64,000 nucleotides of DNA from Odobenus rosmarus divergens (Eukaryota; Chordata; Mammalia; Carnivora; Odobenidae). Location: contig NW_004451504.1 of assembly GCF_000321225.1 (NCBI RefSeq), forward strand, positions 457,696-521,695, given 5' to 3'. Made by a program: the position numbers and the translations under genes. Positions 21,754 to 33,259 of this stretch are shown one piece after another. Under the pieces are notes generated by a model. That model was not told the origin of the DNA. It ran no database searches and worked only from the letters and a program-made list of their open reading frames with translations. Numbering within the stretch: position 1 is the stretch's first letter; every line of letters begins with the position of its first letter.

Positions 21754-21884
21754 CCACAGGGACCTGCGCTGAACGGCACGCCGCGTCAGGTGGGGAGGCC
21801 GCCCGCCGCAACCCGCCGACCGCCTCCAGCCCGCCCCGCAGGTTTGGGGAAAAAAAATCAAGTTTTCTTGGCACACGGCCACAC

Positions 21885-22007
21885 CTGTTCATCTACATAT
21901 TGTCCCGAGGCTGCTTTTGTGTGGCAGCGACAAAGGCTGCGTGGCTTGCCAAACTGCCAATATTTGCCATCTGGTCCCCTTGAGGAAATGTTGGCCGACC
22001 CCTGGTA
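21885..22007. mobile_element. hAT-type DNA transposon fragment upstream of BDKRB1 coding exon
   Basis: Blocks 'tacatattgtc...ggctgcttt', 'aatatttgccatctggtcccctt' and terminal 'gttggccgacccctgg' match one half of a well-known non-autonomous hAT family (ends CAGGGGTC.../...GACCCCTG). It lies about 130 bp upstream of the BDKRB1 start, in presumed intron 2. Confidence 0.6.
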
Positions 22008-22235
22008 TAAAGGAAAGGACTAGGGCTTTGAAAACCGGGTCCGAACCCTGGCACAACCACTTGATGTGGACCACTGAGACCCACTGACTTTTATTTTCCT
22101 TTTTGGAAGTCGAAGCTAATCGTGTCCCTCTAGTGGGATTGTGGCCAGGACTGGCCGTAGGATCTATGGAGCGCCTGGCGTGGTTGCCTGGTCCGGAGGA
22201 AGCGCTCAGTGGAAGGGGCTGATTAGTCTTATTAA

Positions 22236-22466
22236 CAACCACATTACTGGGGCTCCTGCGTGGCTCACTCGGTTAAGCACCTGCCTTCAGCTCAGGTCAT
22301 GATCCCAGGGTCCTGGGATCGAGACCCACCTTGGGCTCGCTGCTCAACCGGAAGCCTGCTTTTCCCTCTCCCACTCCCCCTGCTTGTGTTCCCTCTCTCT
22401 CCCCCCCCCTCAGGCACACGTGCGTGCAAATAAATAAATAAAATCTTAAAAACCAACCACATTATT
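22236..22466 (+). mobile_element. CAN SINE
   Basis: Head ggggctcctgcgtggctcac at 22249, body with 'catgatcccagggtcctgg' and 'cccctgcttgtgttccctc', and tail aaataaataaataaaatctt. The flanks caaccacattact (22236-22248) and caaccacattatt (22454-22466) are a 13-bp target duplication with one mismatch. Confidence 0.92.
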
Positions 22467-22484
22467 ATTGCTAACAGTTTTGTC

Positions 22485-23050
22485 AAACATTTAATGAGCA
22501 CCCCCTTTGTGCCAGCACTTTGCCAGGTGCCGGAGATACAGGGAACAGGACACAGCCCGCAACCTGCGGGTGCTCACTGCCTAGAGGGGATGCAGACATG
22601 GAGACAGTGGTCGACGACCTAAGAAAGAATCAAGAAGGGCTAGAAAGAGGTACAGCCAGCGGGGATGCCCACCCGTGGGGGCAGAGACCAGCAGGGTGGA
22701 CGACGTGGGGGCAATGGTGGGAGGTTTCCAGAGCAAGGAGGTTCTCAAGCTGGGCTTGAAAAGTACAAGTAGTAAAAGAATAGCAGCTCACACTGATGAA
22801 ATGATCTCTATCTCCAGGCACCATTCTAAGACTTTCACATTTAAATATTTTTTCATTTAATTTTCCCAACATCTCTGTGGGGGCAGGAGCATTGTCCTCT
22901 CTATTCGACTGCTCAGAAAAATGGAGTGTCAAGGGACCCATCACTCCTCCGTAGTCACACTGACCTGGACCGCCTGATTCCAGAGCCTGAGCCTCTGTCT
23001 GCTCGACCCTACTGCATGTTTTGTCCCCACTTGGTAGATGAGGAAGCCAG
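22485..23050 (-). repeat. L2-like and MIR fragments
   Basis: 22485-22620 has 'atgagcaccccctttgtgcc' and 'gagatacagggaacagg', the reverse of an L2 3' end. 22790-23045 has 'caccattctaagactttcac', 'ttcccaacatctctgtggg' and 'gattccagagcc', a minus-strand MIR. Confidence 0.65.
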
Positions 23051-23559
23051 GCTCCGATGTTAACAACCTGTCCTGGGAGACCTCGGTCCGCGCTGACCCC
23101 TAGCCACACAGCTGGCTTGCCTCCCACGTGCCCACGCTGAGTTTCGGGGGGAGAGGGATGTGGTGGTGGGAAGGAAGCCGACCATGCCTCCCAGCCCTCT
23201 GGACCCCACAGAAAAGAAGGGACCATATCCTGTACTTGTGGGTTTGTGGGCACCTGCCAGCAAAGCTGGCCACAGCCGGCTCAGGGGACCCATGTGGTCC
23301 CATTCACACGGCGAGCAGCTGCCTGCACTGTGGGAGTTCTGGGGCTTCACACCTAAAAATCTTACCCCCACCCCAGATGAATTAATATGTGCAAAGGGCT
23401 TAAAATGGTTCCTGGCTTTTCATAAGCACTCGATAAATGTTAACTCTTGTTATCATTACCGTTATTACTTGGTGATGCTTGAGATTCCTTCAACTGGGCA
23501 TGGCCTCCCAGTATCCAACAGAAGATATTGTGTGAGAGAGAACCAATCTTGGAAGAGTC

Positions 23560-23890
23560 TATTTGGCCGTGTGACCTTGGGCAATCACTTGTGTCTCTGA
23601 GCCCGACTTTCCTTACCTGAGGACACGATGACCTTCAAGTTTTGACACTGTTGGTAACACACACTGTGCCATTCACACCAAGATATAATTCACCAGTTCC
23701 TCCATGCATTTATCTACTGAACTAGTACTTATTGAGGACCTACTGTGTATCTGGTGCTGTTCCAGGTATTTGGGACACAGCAGTGAATCCACCTGGCAAA
23801 AACCCCATGCCCTCAGGGGGCCTCTAGCCTAGTGGGAAGAGAGAGCCCACAACAATGAGTGTACTGAATAAATGTGTTAGCTGGGGAGTG
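23560..23890. repeat. MIR and L2-like fragments
   Basis: A short plus-strand MIR piece lies at about 23565-23640 ('gtgaccttgggcaatcac', 'tttccttacctgagg'). An L2-like minus-strand piece lies at about 23705-23870 ('cttattgaggacctactgtg', 'gggacacagcagtgaatcc'). Confidence 0.65.
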
Positions 23891-24292
23891 GTAGCAGTGG
23901 GGATGATAAGATGGAATCAGCTTCTAGATTTATACTGAAAGTAGTACTGCCATGATTTTCAATCGGATACAGGTCGTGAGAAAGGAAGGATTGGATGTCG
24001 CCAAGAAATACGAAGAAATATGAAGTTGCCATCAACTGAAATAGAGGTCACAGACCGAAGACAGGGCAGGATTTTTCGTGTGTGGCGGGGATCAGGAGTT
24101 CACTCTTGGACATGTCAAGGTTGAGATGTCCATTGGACGCCACCTACATAGTCAAGTTTGGTATGCAGTGACGAGGTCTGATACAGTGATACGTAAATGG
24201 GAGTTGTGATTACCTAGATGGTGTTTAAAGCCACAAGACTGGATGAAATCACCAAGGGAGAGTGTAGACAGAGAAGAGAACAAGGGGCTTGG

Positions 24293-24306
24293 CCACCAGG
24301 GGGCAG
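24293..24306 (+). promoter_or_regulatory. CTCF-like motif
   Basis: CCACCAGGGGGCAG matches the CTCF core consensus CCASYAGRKGGCRS at every position, plus orientation. It lies in the presumed first half of the BDKRB1 introns. Occupancy is not known. Confidence 0.5.
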
Positions 24307-24462
24307 GTGAGTGGGAAACACGGGGAATTACGGGTCGGGTGGCTGTGGAGTGTCTGTGGCATGTAGGAGCTCTGACCCAGAGTGTATGGAAGAGTCAGGA
24401 TACTCTTGTGTTGTCAACTCTTGCAGGGCATAAATCCACAACTAAATATTTATTTGGTTATT

Positions 24463-24598
24463 TGGAAATACTTTTTTTTTTTTAATTCTTTTTTACGTAA
24501 GCTCCACGCCCAACGTGGGGCTCAAACTCACGACCCTGAGATCAAGAGTTGGATGCTCTACCGACTGAGCCAGCCAGGCGCCCCCTGGAAATACTTTT
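24463..24598 (-). mobile_element. short CAN SINE variant
   Basis: A tRNA-only type SINE ('taagctccacgcccaacg', 'gagccagccaggcgcccc') with a poly(T) start. It is flanked by an exact 13-bp duplication tggaaatactttt at 24463-24475 and 24586-24598. Confidence 0.92.
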
Positions 24599-24609
24599 AA
24601 ATTTTGCAA

Positions 24610-26190
24610 TATGCCCTTTCTGGCAGTGATGAGCTAAAAACTGAAAGCAATGAAAATTTTAGCAGTGAGCTTCTGTTTCTCAAGGAAGTTGGTGACAAAA
24701 TGTGCAAGTTGCACAGAATGTTTGCTGATATTTACATCACTGTGGGGGCTTTCACTGACCACAAGAATGCCTAAGACCCAAAAGCCCCACTTTAGAAGTT
24801 GGTGCTTTTAAAAGATCTGCCCTAAGACACTGGTCGCACCCATGGGAGCGTGGCTTTTCAACTTAGACCAAGCGGCTGTTCTGCAAATTAATTCAGCTGA
24901 TTTTTGGTTCCAGTTTTTCTCCTACACAGACAACAGTGGAGGTGGTGGCTGATTATGGGGCAGTTTTGTAAGAACACCACAGACGGGGAGTTCTTGGTGC
25001 CAGTTTGATATCAGTATCTTCAGATTCTTCCACTAGAAAAATCAGTCTGTGCCAATCATGATCCAATTCACGGACCCAAAACCAAGCTTCTGGAAGTTCA
25101 GTCTGGCCGAACGGAACAACGGACTTCTGGGAAATGCTATTCTAAATTCAGTTTAAATTGTTTACATTGGAAATAGAGTTATATTTTTGTGATGGTAATA
25201 CAAAGACAGATTTTGCTGGGGCATGGTGTCATGGTAACGGTTACATTCTTACTAAATAAGAGACCAATGAAATAGAAATGTACTTTGAACAGGCCACAGT
25301 GCAAACACAGTTTATAATTGCAGGCAAAAACGTTTCAATATTCTACCAATTGATATAGAGATGATAGGTGACAAAATTTAGAAAATTTAAAGACGCATGC
25401 AGAGTTATTGAACCACAAGCTTTTTGTAGTGAAGTTTGACGGTGAATTAAAACAACAACAACAAACCCTTCAGCATGTATTTCTTTTCTTTGCTGCCCAT
25501 CATCAATCAATTTTATGAGACCTTGAGCCTAAATGCCTGAAAGTGTTACTAAGCTGTTTGTTAAAAGAGAACTCTACATTTTTTGAATTTTGTTCCGAAT
25601 CAATTGGAAATCTTTAATCAAGGTGTTCAAAGAACAGAGCACCAAAACATCCACTTTTGCGTGTCTAGCAGATTGTAATGATAGAAAACGAAGCTGTTAT
25701 GCAGACAATAAAGGAAATGTGTTGCAAAAGGGAAGAAATGATTAAATCAGAGAATGAGAGCTCAGTGGCACACAAGATTTAATTTTAAAATTCTGTAGTG
25801 AGCTTTGAAATACCTGTTTGTGGGAAGAATCTTTTCAATTGAGTAAGTTCATGTTCTGTACAGAAATGGGACAAAATTGAGAACACCTACCATTCACAGC
25901 ATCTAAGCTTGACAAAGAGTTCAAAAATTGTAACTGCAACTTATTTGTAGAGTTGAATCTGGTAAAAGTATTTGTTGAAGAAAGCCACTTTGAACTAAAG
26001 CATAAAGGCACACCACCTGTGAAAATATCTGGGCTAAAATATTTACATCAGTTTATATGCAAAGAGTCGGACTTGAGAATAGCCCCCACTTTGCAGAACT
26101 TGCTCAGAGCGTATCAGGCACCTGAGCACCTGCCCCCGCCACATTTTCTTAAATAAATGCATTCTAGTCTACGAGAAGGGTCAATTGAAG
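24610..26190. other. AT-rich region, origin unknown
   Basis: About 1.6 kb of AT-rich DNA unlike its flanks, in presumed BDKRB1 intron 1. Plus-strand reading frames give long broken stretches of protein-like composition, the longest open part being 25953-26156 (67 codons). I could not match these to a known gene or transposase. A very old transposon or retroposed relic is possible. Confidence 0.3.
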
Positions 26191-26194
26191 GTGC

Positions 26195-26429
26195 TAACTT
26201 AAATTTATTTATTTATTTATTTTTAAAGATTTTATTTATTTATTTGAGAGAGAGAGAATGAGAGATAGAGAGCACGAGAGGGAAGAGGGTCAGAGGGAGA
26301 AGCAGACTCCCCGCTGAGCAGGGAGCCCGATGTGGGACTCGATCCCGGTGACTCCAGGATCATGACCTGAGCCGAAGGCAGTCGCTTAACCAACTGAGCC
26401 ACCCAGGTGCCCGTTAACTTAAATTTATT
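26195..26429 (-). mobile_element. CAN SINE
   Basis: AT-rich tail, 'gagggagaagcagactcc', head ending gagccacccaggtgccc. Flanked by an exact 15-bp duplication taacttaaatttatt at 26195-26209 and 26415-26429. Confidence 0.93.
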
Positions 26430-26711
26430 AACTGTAAAATTTGAAGACAAATATTTCAGCAAGTATATGGAACAATTAAAAGTAGTAAGACCAAGCGGAA
26501 AGAAAAATTCATTCTCCAGGAAAATGCCAAAGACATACCCAAGTCAGGCACAGGTTATAGCCCGTGGATATGTACCAAACCAGTCTATTTTGCTTATGTT
26601 CTTTTTCAATGTTCAGCTCAGTAACATAAACACTTTTATTTTGCCTTAATGTATGTGGGTGTATATATATACTTAAAGGCATGACTATTTTTGAAAACAA
26701 ATTTTTAACTA

Positions 26712-26852
26712 GAACTACTTTATAACTCCATCACTATAATATGGCCAATCTGTTGCGGTGTGTGTGTATAGAGACAGAGTTAAATAAATCACTTTTTGGG
26801 AAATAGCTTTGGACAAGAACTGCTTTATAACTCCACCGCTATAATACGGCCA
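26712..26852 (+). repeat. 36-bp repeat, two copies 105 bp apart
   Basis: Copies at 26712-26747 and 26817-26852 share 'ctttataactcca' and 'ctataata' with four transitions. A GT-rich spacer lies between. Confidence 0.8.
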
Positions 26853-27264
26853 TTTGGTTGTTTAAAACCACCCTCTTGGTGGGGATTCATTTTGGCAGCC
26901 GCAGGAAGCCGGTATACCCAGCAAATCTGATTTCTCAAATGCCCGAGGGCCCCCCACCCCCAGCACTCTGTTTTACTCCATACACGTCTGCGGAGCTGCG
27001 TCCTGAGACTGTCATGGGGCCTCACGCCACGCCTTCCTGTGCCCTTCTCTGCACGTGGTGACCAAGTTCTACCTGCCAAGGAAAACCCACACGACATGTT
27101 CTGTCTCGGCCCCAGTCCTCCCCGACGCTGGGGCTGGATGGAGACCCAGAGGCCCGGGTCTGAGCCTTCAACATCAGCCACATCTGTCATCTGCAGAGGG
27201 CCTGAGACTCCGCTGGGCTCTCAGGAACTTAATCCTGACAACATGGCTGCATGAACAGGCGTAG

Positions 27265-27565
27265 AGTTGTGCCCATGGTACAGATGAACAAACTGAGGCA
27301 AAGATACAACACCAGGGCCTTTGAAGATGGAGGAAGGGGCCATGAGCCAAGAGACATAGGCAGCCTCTTGAAGGTGGAGGAAGCAAGGAACAGATTCTCC
27401 CTGGAGCTTCCAGAAGGAACACAGCCCTGCCAACACCTTGACTTTGGCCCAGTGTGACTGATGTTGACCATCTGACTTCCAGAATGGTACAACAATAAAT
27501 CTGTGTCGTTTTAAGCCACTAGGTTTGTGCTAATTTATTACAGCAGCCATAGGAAACTCATCCAG
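27265..27565 (+). mobile_element. MaLR-type (MLT1-like) LTR 3' part
   Basis: Blocks 'gatggaggaaggggcc', 'gaacagattctccctgg', 'gccctgccaacaccttg' and 'acaataaatctgtgtcgttttaagccac' match the 3' half of this LTR class in plus orientation, ending near 'cagcagccataggaaac'. Confidence 0.65.
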
Positions 27566-27693
27566 GGGGCAAGGCTTCACCCTACCCAGAAAATCAGGGA
27601 CTGCTTTGCAAGCCACGTGCAGAGACCTCTGGCTTCACCTCGAATCTGTTGGTTCAGCACACATTGCCCTTCCTCCCATAGCCTGTGTCTGCT

Positions 27694-27924
27694 CAAGCTA
27701 GGTTTATTACTTTTTTTTTTTTAAGGCTTATTTATTTATTTGAGAGAGAGCATGCACGGGAGGAGTTGGGGTGGGGGGAGAGAATCTCAAGCCGACTCTG
27801 TACTGCGCGTGGAGACTGACTCAGGGCTCCATCCCAGAAACCTGAGATCATGACCTGAGCTGAAGCCAAAAGTTGGAGGCTCGAGCAACTGCGCCACGCA
27901 GGCGCCCCAAGCTGGGCTTATTTT
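27694..27924 (-). mobile_element. CAN SINE (diverged)
   Basis: Poly(T) start at 27711, 'tttatttatttgagagagag', head ending gccacgcaggcgcccc at 27908. The flanks caagctaggttta and caagctgggctta are a degraded duplication. Confidence 0.85.
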
Positions 27925-28770
27925 TAAAGGGTTTGTCTTTGCCACCTGCTGTCTGTGTTTATATTAAGCTGGACAGAAAGGAGAGACCTTCCTTCACCAG
28001 TTCTTAGTTGTAGCTCTGATATTTGCCCGGCACATAGTAGGTGCTCAATAAACAGCAGTGTATTTTTAATAATACTTGATCTAATTTGTTAAAAACTTAG
28101 AGGTGACATTGGGCAGGTCTACTAGAGAAGACAAGTTTGCAATTTCCATGTTATTTTCTGAGTTCTGCACATTTTAACATCGGCATTGCGACTCGGGAGA
28201 CCACTGTCTTACAAGGAGGCTTCCTGGAATTCATCCCAATTCCAACAGTGAGATGATGATAAGGGCATTTGAAATACAGACACAGAGATGAAAGAATCTC
28301 AACTTAGTCAAATAATAAGATGCTATTGTCAAGCCAAATAACCCAGCCAGTTATTGACCCTCTGAAATCTGGTATGCCATCCTGGGGAGATCAATTTTGA
28401 TTTTTATCAATCAAAATTTGTAGATAGAAACTGGTCAGAGTCCACATGGAGCCCTTTGGAGGCTGTATCCAGCCTCTACATGTTTCCTGTGGCCTTGATA
28501 TAAAGAAAGAGCTTCTGGAAACTTCCCAGGCTAGTCCAGATGCTCTCCTCCTTTTCTTCTGGAAAAGCAACTCAACCCCTACGCAGGCACAAATACAGTC
28601 TCTTAAACGGATCTAGAATTATGTTTCAAAAAAAATACACTTAAAGAAAACTGAAAATTCTGCCAATCTTTAGTTGTAAAAGGAAGCTTTTTTGGTTGTT
28701 TTTTTCTAAGAGACGTGGATCTTCTCTTACACCTCACTCTCACAAGGGAAAAAAAAAAGGTGGTCATTTA
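27925..28770. other. presumed BDKRB1 intron, no exon recognised
   Basis: A short MIR-like piece is at 28020-28065 ('ggcacatagtaggtgctcaataaac'). Nothing else could be named. Confidence 0.5.
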
Positions 28771-28775
28771 CTTAC

Positions 28776-28974
28776 CTAGGAAAGGAAAGAGCTCACAACT
28801 TCAGCTGGCTTTTCTGATGGCAAGAGCAGGCTTCAGAGGTGTGTTCTGCGCTGGGAAGCCCAGTGGAAATGCTATGGGCTTGAATTACACAACCTTCTCT
28901 CCGATGATGTCACTGGAGGGATTGCTGAAAAAAGTGAGTCTTTCAATGGAAGGAGCGAGCTGGGGTTTAAAAGG
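28776..28974 (-). promoter_or_regulatory. BDKRB1: candidate BDKRB1 promoter and non-coding first exon
   Basis: On the minus strand a TATA-like CCTTTTAAACC (28965-28974) is followed, about 190 bases later, by a strong splice donor CCTAG|GTAAGTA (exon end 28776). An AP-1/CRE-like TGACATCATC lies at 28903-28912. The position is about 7.2 kb upstream of the BDKRB1 coding exon and about 13.5 kb past the BDKRB2 stop, close to the human spacing as I recall it. Transcription start near 28940 is a guess; the middle exon was not located. Confidence 0.35.
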
Positions 28975-29436
28975 AAAACTGCTCTGCATTTTGGGGCTGG
29001 CAAGAGATCATTCAGCTCCCACCCCCCTCCTTACATTGGTGACATCTGGGGAGGCCTATGACTGCCCAGGAGCAGTATGTTGACCAACATGTGCTTAAAA
29101 TGCATCCTGGCCTCCTTCTGAGTCCCCATCAGCCTCAGTGGACATTGAGTGATGACAGCCCCATTTGCCATGGGGCCCTGCATGCCTGAGGTTTTGCAGC
29201 AGCTTTTCTTAAATGCCTCCTTTTGAATTTTGGCTCCGAAGGATCCATGGCCAAGAATCCATTAATGTGGACTCCACTGAACAAACAGTGAGCTAGGAAA
29301 AATTTGACTCATGCAGGGTCCAGAGTTGAGTAACGCACTTTTCCTAATTTTCCCTGGCAGCTCCAAGGCCCATTTTTCAATGTACATCTGCATATATCAA
29401 CTTGAACTACTCAAGACCTCGTGTTCAGACAGTAAG

Positions 29437-29670
29437 GCATTTCTGGCTTTCTTCTTTCTTTCTTTTTTTTTTTTTAAGATTTTATTTATTTGAGAGAGAG
29501 AATGAGAGAGAGAGCATGAGAAGGGGGTGGGGTAAGAGGGAGAAGCAGACTCCCCACTGAGCAGGGAGCCAGATGCAGGACTCCATCCCGGGACTCCAGG
29601 ATCATGACCTGAGCCGAAGGCAGTCGCTTAACCAAATGAGCCACCCGGGCGCCGCATTTCTGGCTTTCTT
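29437..29670 (-). mobile_element. CAN SINE
   Basis: Poly(T) tail, 'gagagagagaatgagag', 'agaagcagactcccc', head ending gagccacccgggcgcc. Flanked by an exact 17-bp duplication gcatttctggctttctt at 29437-29453 and 29654-29670. Confidence 0.93.
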
Positions 29671-32455
29671 TGAGGATCAAGCCTCAAGATCCTTTAACTG
29701 AAGTGCTCCTTATCCTCCCTCTTAGGAAATTAAGACATTTCAAACTCCCTGCCTAAATGCAGGAGAACGCATCCATGCCAGGGCTTGAATTCTGGCTTCT
29801 GGAAAGTTGACACCCAAATCTCAGGGCCCCAGCCCTTCCCACACCTTAGTCCTGCCTCTTGGATGCTCCATGTCCCCTCTGGATGTTACCTTGAACCCAA
29901 CATGTCTGGGGCAGAAAATGTCCCCTTTGTCTTCAGAATCTGGTCTTCTCTTTTTCTTTTCTCTGTACTGACAGCTTGGTGGGGATAACCTGCACTTTAG
30001 AACTTTCTAGCGGTTTTCTCCTGTCACCAGACATATTAAAATTGTGGAAGCGGAAAATAAAGAAGAAGAAGAAGACCCCAAGACTCAGTAGCCCGTGAGT
30101 ATTTTAGGGAGTAAAGTAGAATTTGTCTTTGGGAAGGGGATTTGTCTTCCCGTCAGGGGAGACCTGGGATTTCTTTTAGTAACACAGATGTCAGGTGAGG
30201 GTCGGCCATCATCTGGGGGAGATTTTCATCAGAGGGAGGCTCCAAGTCCCAGTCCTTCCTGATTGGTAGTGAAGATTAGGGTCTGCCCAGAGGAAACCCT
30301 TTCCAGAAAGCAGCTGCCTTTCCCCCTCCCGTATGCATTTAGACCGGACTCTGTCTCGTGAGTATCTGTTCTTATGGGATGCCTTCCTGCCCAGGCGCTG
30401 AGACAACAAGTTCTGGGGGAGGTGGGGTCTGCGGCGTCTGCCCCTGGCCCCCCTGCACGTGGGTTGGGGAACAGCCCGTGAGGACAAGGGGACAGTGGGA
30501 CAGCGGGACAGCAGAGGGAACTGGGCTTCGGGAGGTGACCCTACGGCAGCCTTGCCAAAGCCATGGGGCCCCAGCCGGGGATGGGATGGAATGTTCTTTT
30601 AAGAAAATGGATGTTCCCACCGTTGCTCACTCAGGGCGGGAAATGGGAAGTGGGCCTTGGTCCCCGGGGGAAGAGAGTCTCTCCTTCTGGGGCTGTGGGG
30701 AGAGGGGGCCTGAATTCCGGGGGGGTTGAGGGCAGGGTGAGGGAACCCCACATCTAGGAAGGGGTACAGGCCCTCATAACGGAGGTGGGGGAGGCCGGGA
30801 GTGGGATGAGGGTCCTTTGGGTCCTGGGGCATGTGGGGGGCATGTGTAGGGAGAGAAGGGCAGCGAAGAGGCACAAAGAGGTGGCTGGCAGGGTACCCAG
30901 GACTGCCATCTACAAAGAAGACAGCCTGTCCGGCTCGGTGGGACAGGTCCGCCTTCCCTGGGATCGTCCCCGAGGCGAATGCCGGGGACTCTGGGCAGCT
31001 GTGTCTTCTGAGCTGCAGGTGGGCTCTGGCTACGCTCGATGCATATTCAGGGAAGGTGGGCTGGAGTTTGAGGGACTTGGGGACACACGGGTCACAGTTC
31101 CCACCATGACATACACAGTTCTCCAGTCCTTAAACCCTGGAGCCACCCTATCTCTTCTCCTAGTCACTTCGAGCAGCTCCTGCGAGGATACCTCATTGGG
31201 AACACCCTCTAGAACCCGAGCATCCTCAGGGTTCTTGCTCGGCTCCCACAATTACACGTGCTGTCCCTACTATTAACTGTACTTGTAGACGCAAGAAAGA
31301 AACCAAAGCTGGGCCCCTTCTAGCCCGAACTGAAGGCCCATCGAGCCCTGTGTGCCCTCTGTCCAAGCCTTCCTTCCTGTCGTCGGTGTCAGACACTCAT
31401 GCGGTCTACGACACAGAACTCCCAACAGATCTCCTTGCTTTCCGATTCTTGTCCTTCCGTCGATTCCTGTGCCAGATTCCTACTCCAGAGCACCGGGATT
31501 TTGTCATTTCACAGGACCACACCCCAGCCCCTGGGAATTCTCAGACTCCTCCAGGGTCCTGCTGTAACACCAGAGGCACCCCCCACCTGCGTCTTCTGTT
31601 ACGGCCAAGGGGTGACTTGCGGGCTCCTGGTGCATCTGGACTTGTCTTCCTGTGAGCATTTGCTGGAAATGGCCTCCCCTCCCCTCCCGGTCTGCTTCAT
31701 GCCCCTCCACCACTCAGGCCCGTGGTAACCCTTTGCCCCTGGATGAGCGCGGGTCTGCGTGTTCATCCTCCTAGTCTGCAAATACGAAGGGAGCGTCTGC
31801 CTGGTGCCCTGTGCATGCTGGGTGCCGGGGGCAGAGAGAAGAAGCCTTGGTGTCCCCCCGGGACTGCTCATGTTCTGGTGGACCTGGAAGGTGGTCAAGC
31901 CCGTGTTTGCGGCCAAGTGTGCAAACCCCACTCCACAAGAGCACACCAACGGCTGCACAGAGTGGGCGGGAACAGAGGGGCCAGACTGAGGTGTCTGGAT
32001 GGAAGGGGGGTAAAAATAAAATCCTAAAGTTTGTAGGCTGCACAAAGCACAACCCCCCCCTGGAAATCGACGGAAGACGATTGCCAAGTGTGGCCCGGGC
32101 AGCTCTAAGCAGCGCCCCCGCCTGGTTGATGGCCACTTAAAAGTGAAGGGCTCTGGGCACTGGCCACTCAGCAGAAAAAGCTCTGGTGGGCCTGGGCTTC
32201 CAAAGACCGGGAAGGTTTAAAAATGGCCACCTAAAACTCTGTCTCTGTGTCAGCTTTGCTTTGGGAGATGCTGTCTCACCTGGACGGGGGGCTAGGCAGA
32301 CCATCCTTTGAGGCGAGTCGGGAGAAGCCCGTGAGCTAACACAGCTGGGGCCTGGAGCATACTGGGCCTGGAAGGCTCTGGAACCCTCTCCAGGGGCAAC
32401 ACTTGGAAAGGACGTGTGACCAGGGTTGCTCAGCCATGTTCCACTATGTTCTAAA
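29671..32455. other. BDKRB1-BDKRB2 intergenic, no gene recognised
   Basis: GC-moderate DNA. Open frames up to 163 codons (30785-31276 +, 31599-32087 -) overlap others on both strands and show no domain or splice context. A GAA-rich run is at 30060-30077. Confidence 0.6.
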
Positions 32456-32459
32456 GCCT

Positions 32460-33250
32460 AAGTCTGACCGTGTTGTGTTGCTTCTGGAAACCCTCACTGC
32501 TCCCGTCTCAGGCACGGGAGATCATTAAGACTTGTCCATGACACAGCCTGCTGCCTTTTCTGAGTGTCCTTGTCATGGTCCCCACCTGCTCCTCCATTGG
32601 CTCTCCTGGCCCCCTTGCTCTGTTTTGAACATGCCACTTCCTCTCCCACCTCAGGGCCTTTGCACTGGCTGTTCCCTGTGCCTGGAGCACCCTTCTCATA
32701 GACAGCCCCATGCCTCAGGTCCTCCTGGTCCCCACAGATCCCCCCTTATCGGCGAGCCCTTCCCTTAAATAACCTCTCCTCTCCTCCCTGGCTTCACTGT
32801 TTGTCATAACCGATCTCATCACCGTCATCAACCACAGATAAGTGGTTAGTTTTTACTTCCTGTCTCTCCCACTAAAGTATGAGCTCCACTGGGCAAGGGC
32901 TTTATCCCTTTTCATTAGAGTCATATTCCAAACTCCTACAACAGAGCTCAACAAATATTTGCTGAATGAATTTATAACCCTATTTATTTATATATCAGAA
33001 TATCAATAGTTTGTCTCTGGATCAACACACAGTCCTGAACCTCTTAAGGGCACCGGGTCCCTTGTGGGCACTGGGAAGACAGAGATGAACAAAACCCTTT
33101 CCCTGGCCGCTTGCGGGGCTCTGGGACTGTCTGAGGACAAAGATACACAGTGACTGTGAATGCAGAGTGACAATGAAGAGCCAGGGGTCTGTCCTAGTAT
33201 GAAGACCTAAAGAATTTAATTCTGCTTGAGGCCGAGCCTGGGAAGAATTG
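32460..33250. repeat. L2-like LINE fragments
   Basis: 32620-32980 in plus orientation: 'cctcagggcctttgcactgg', 'gtatgagctccactgggcaagggc', 'tcaacaaatatttgctgaatgaat'. 33045-33180 in minus orientation: 'gggcactgggaagacagagatg'. Both match old L2 3' ends. Confidence 0.65.
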
Positions 33251-33259
33251 TGGCAGAGG

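Noticed and set aside
21754..21882. In-frame upstream ATG extending BDKRB1 by 43 residues
   Set aside because: The extension has no similarity to B1 receptors and crosses a probable splice acceptor. The Met at 21753 gives the family length of 353.
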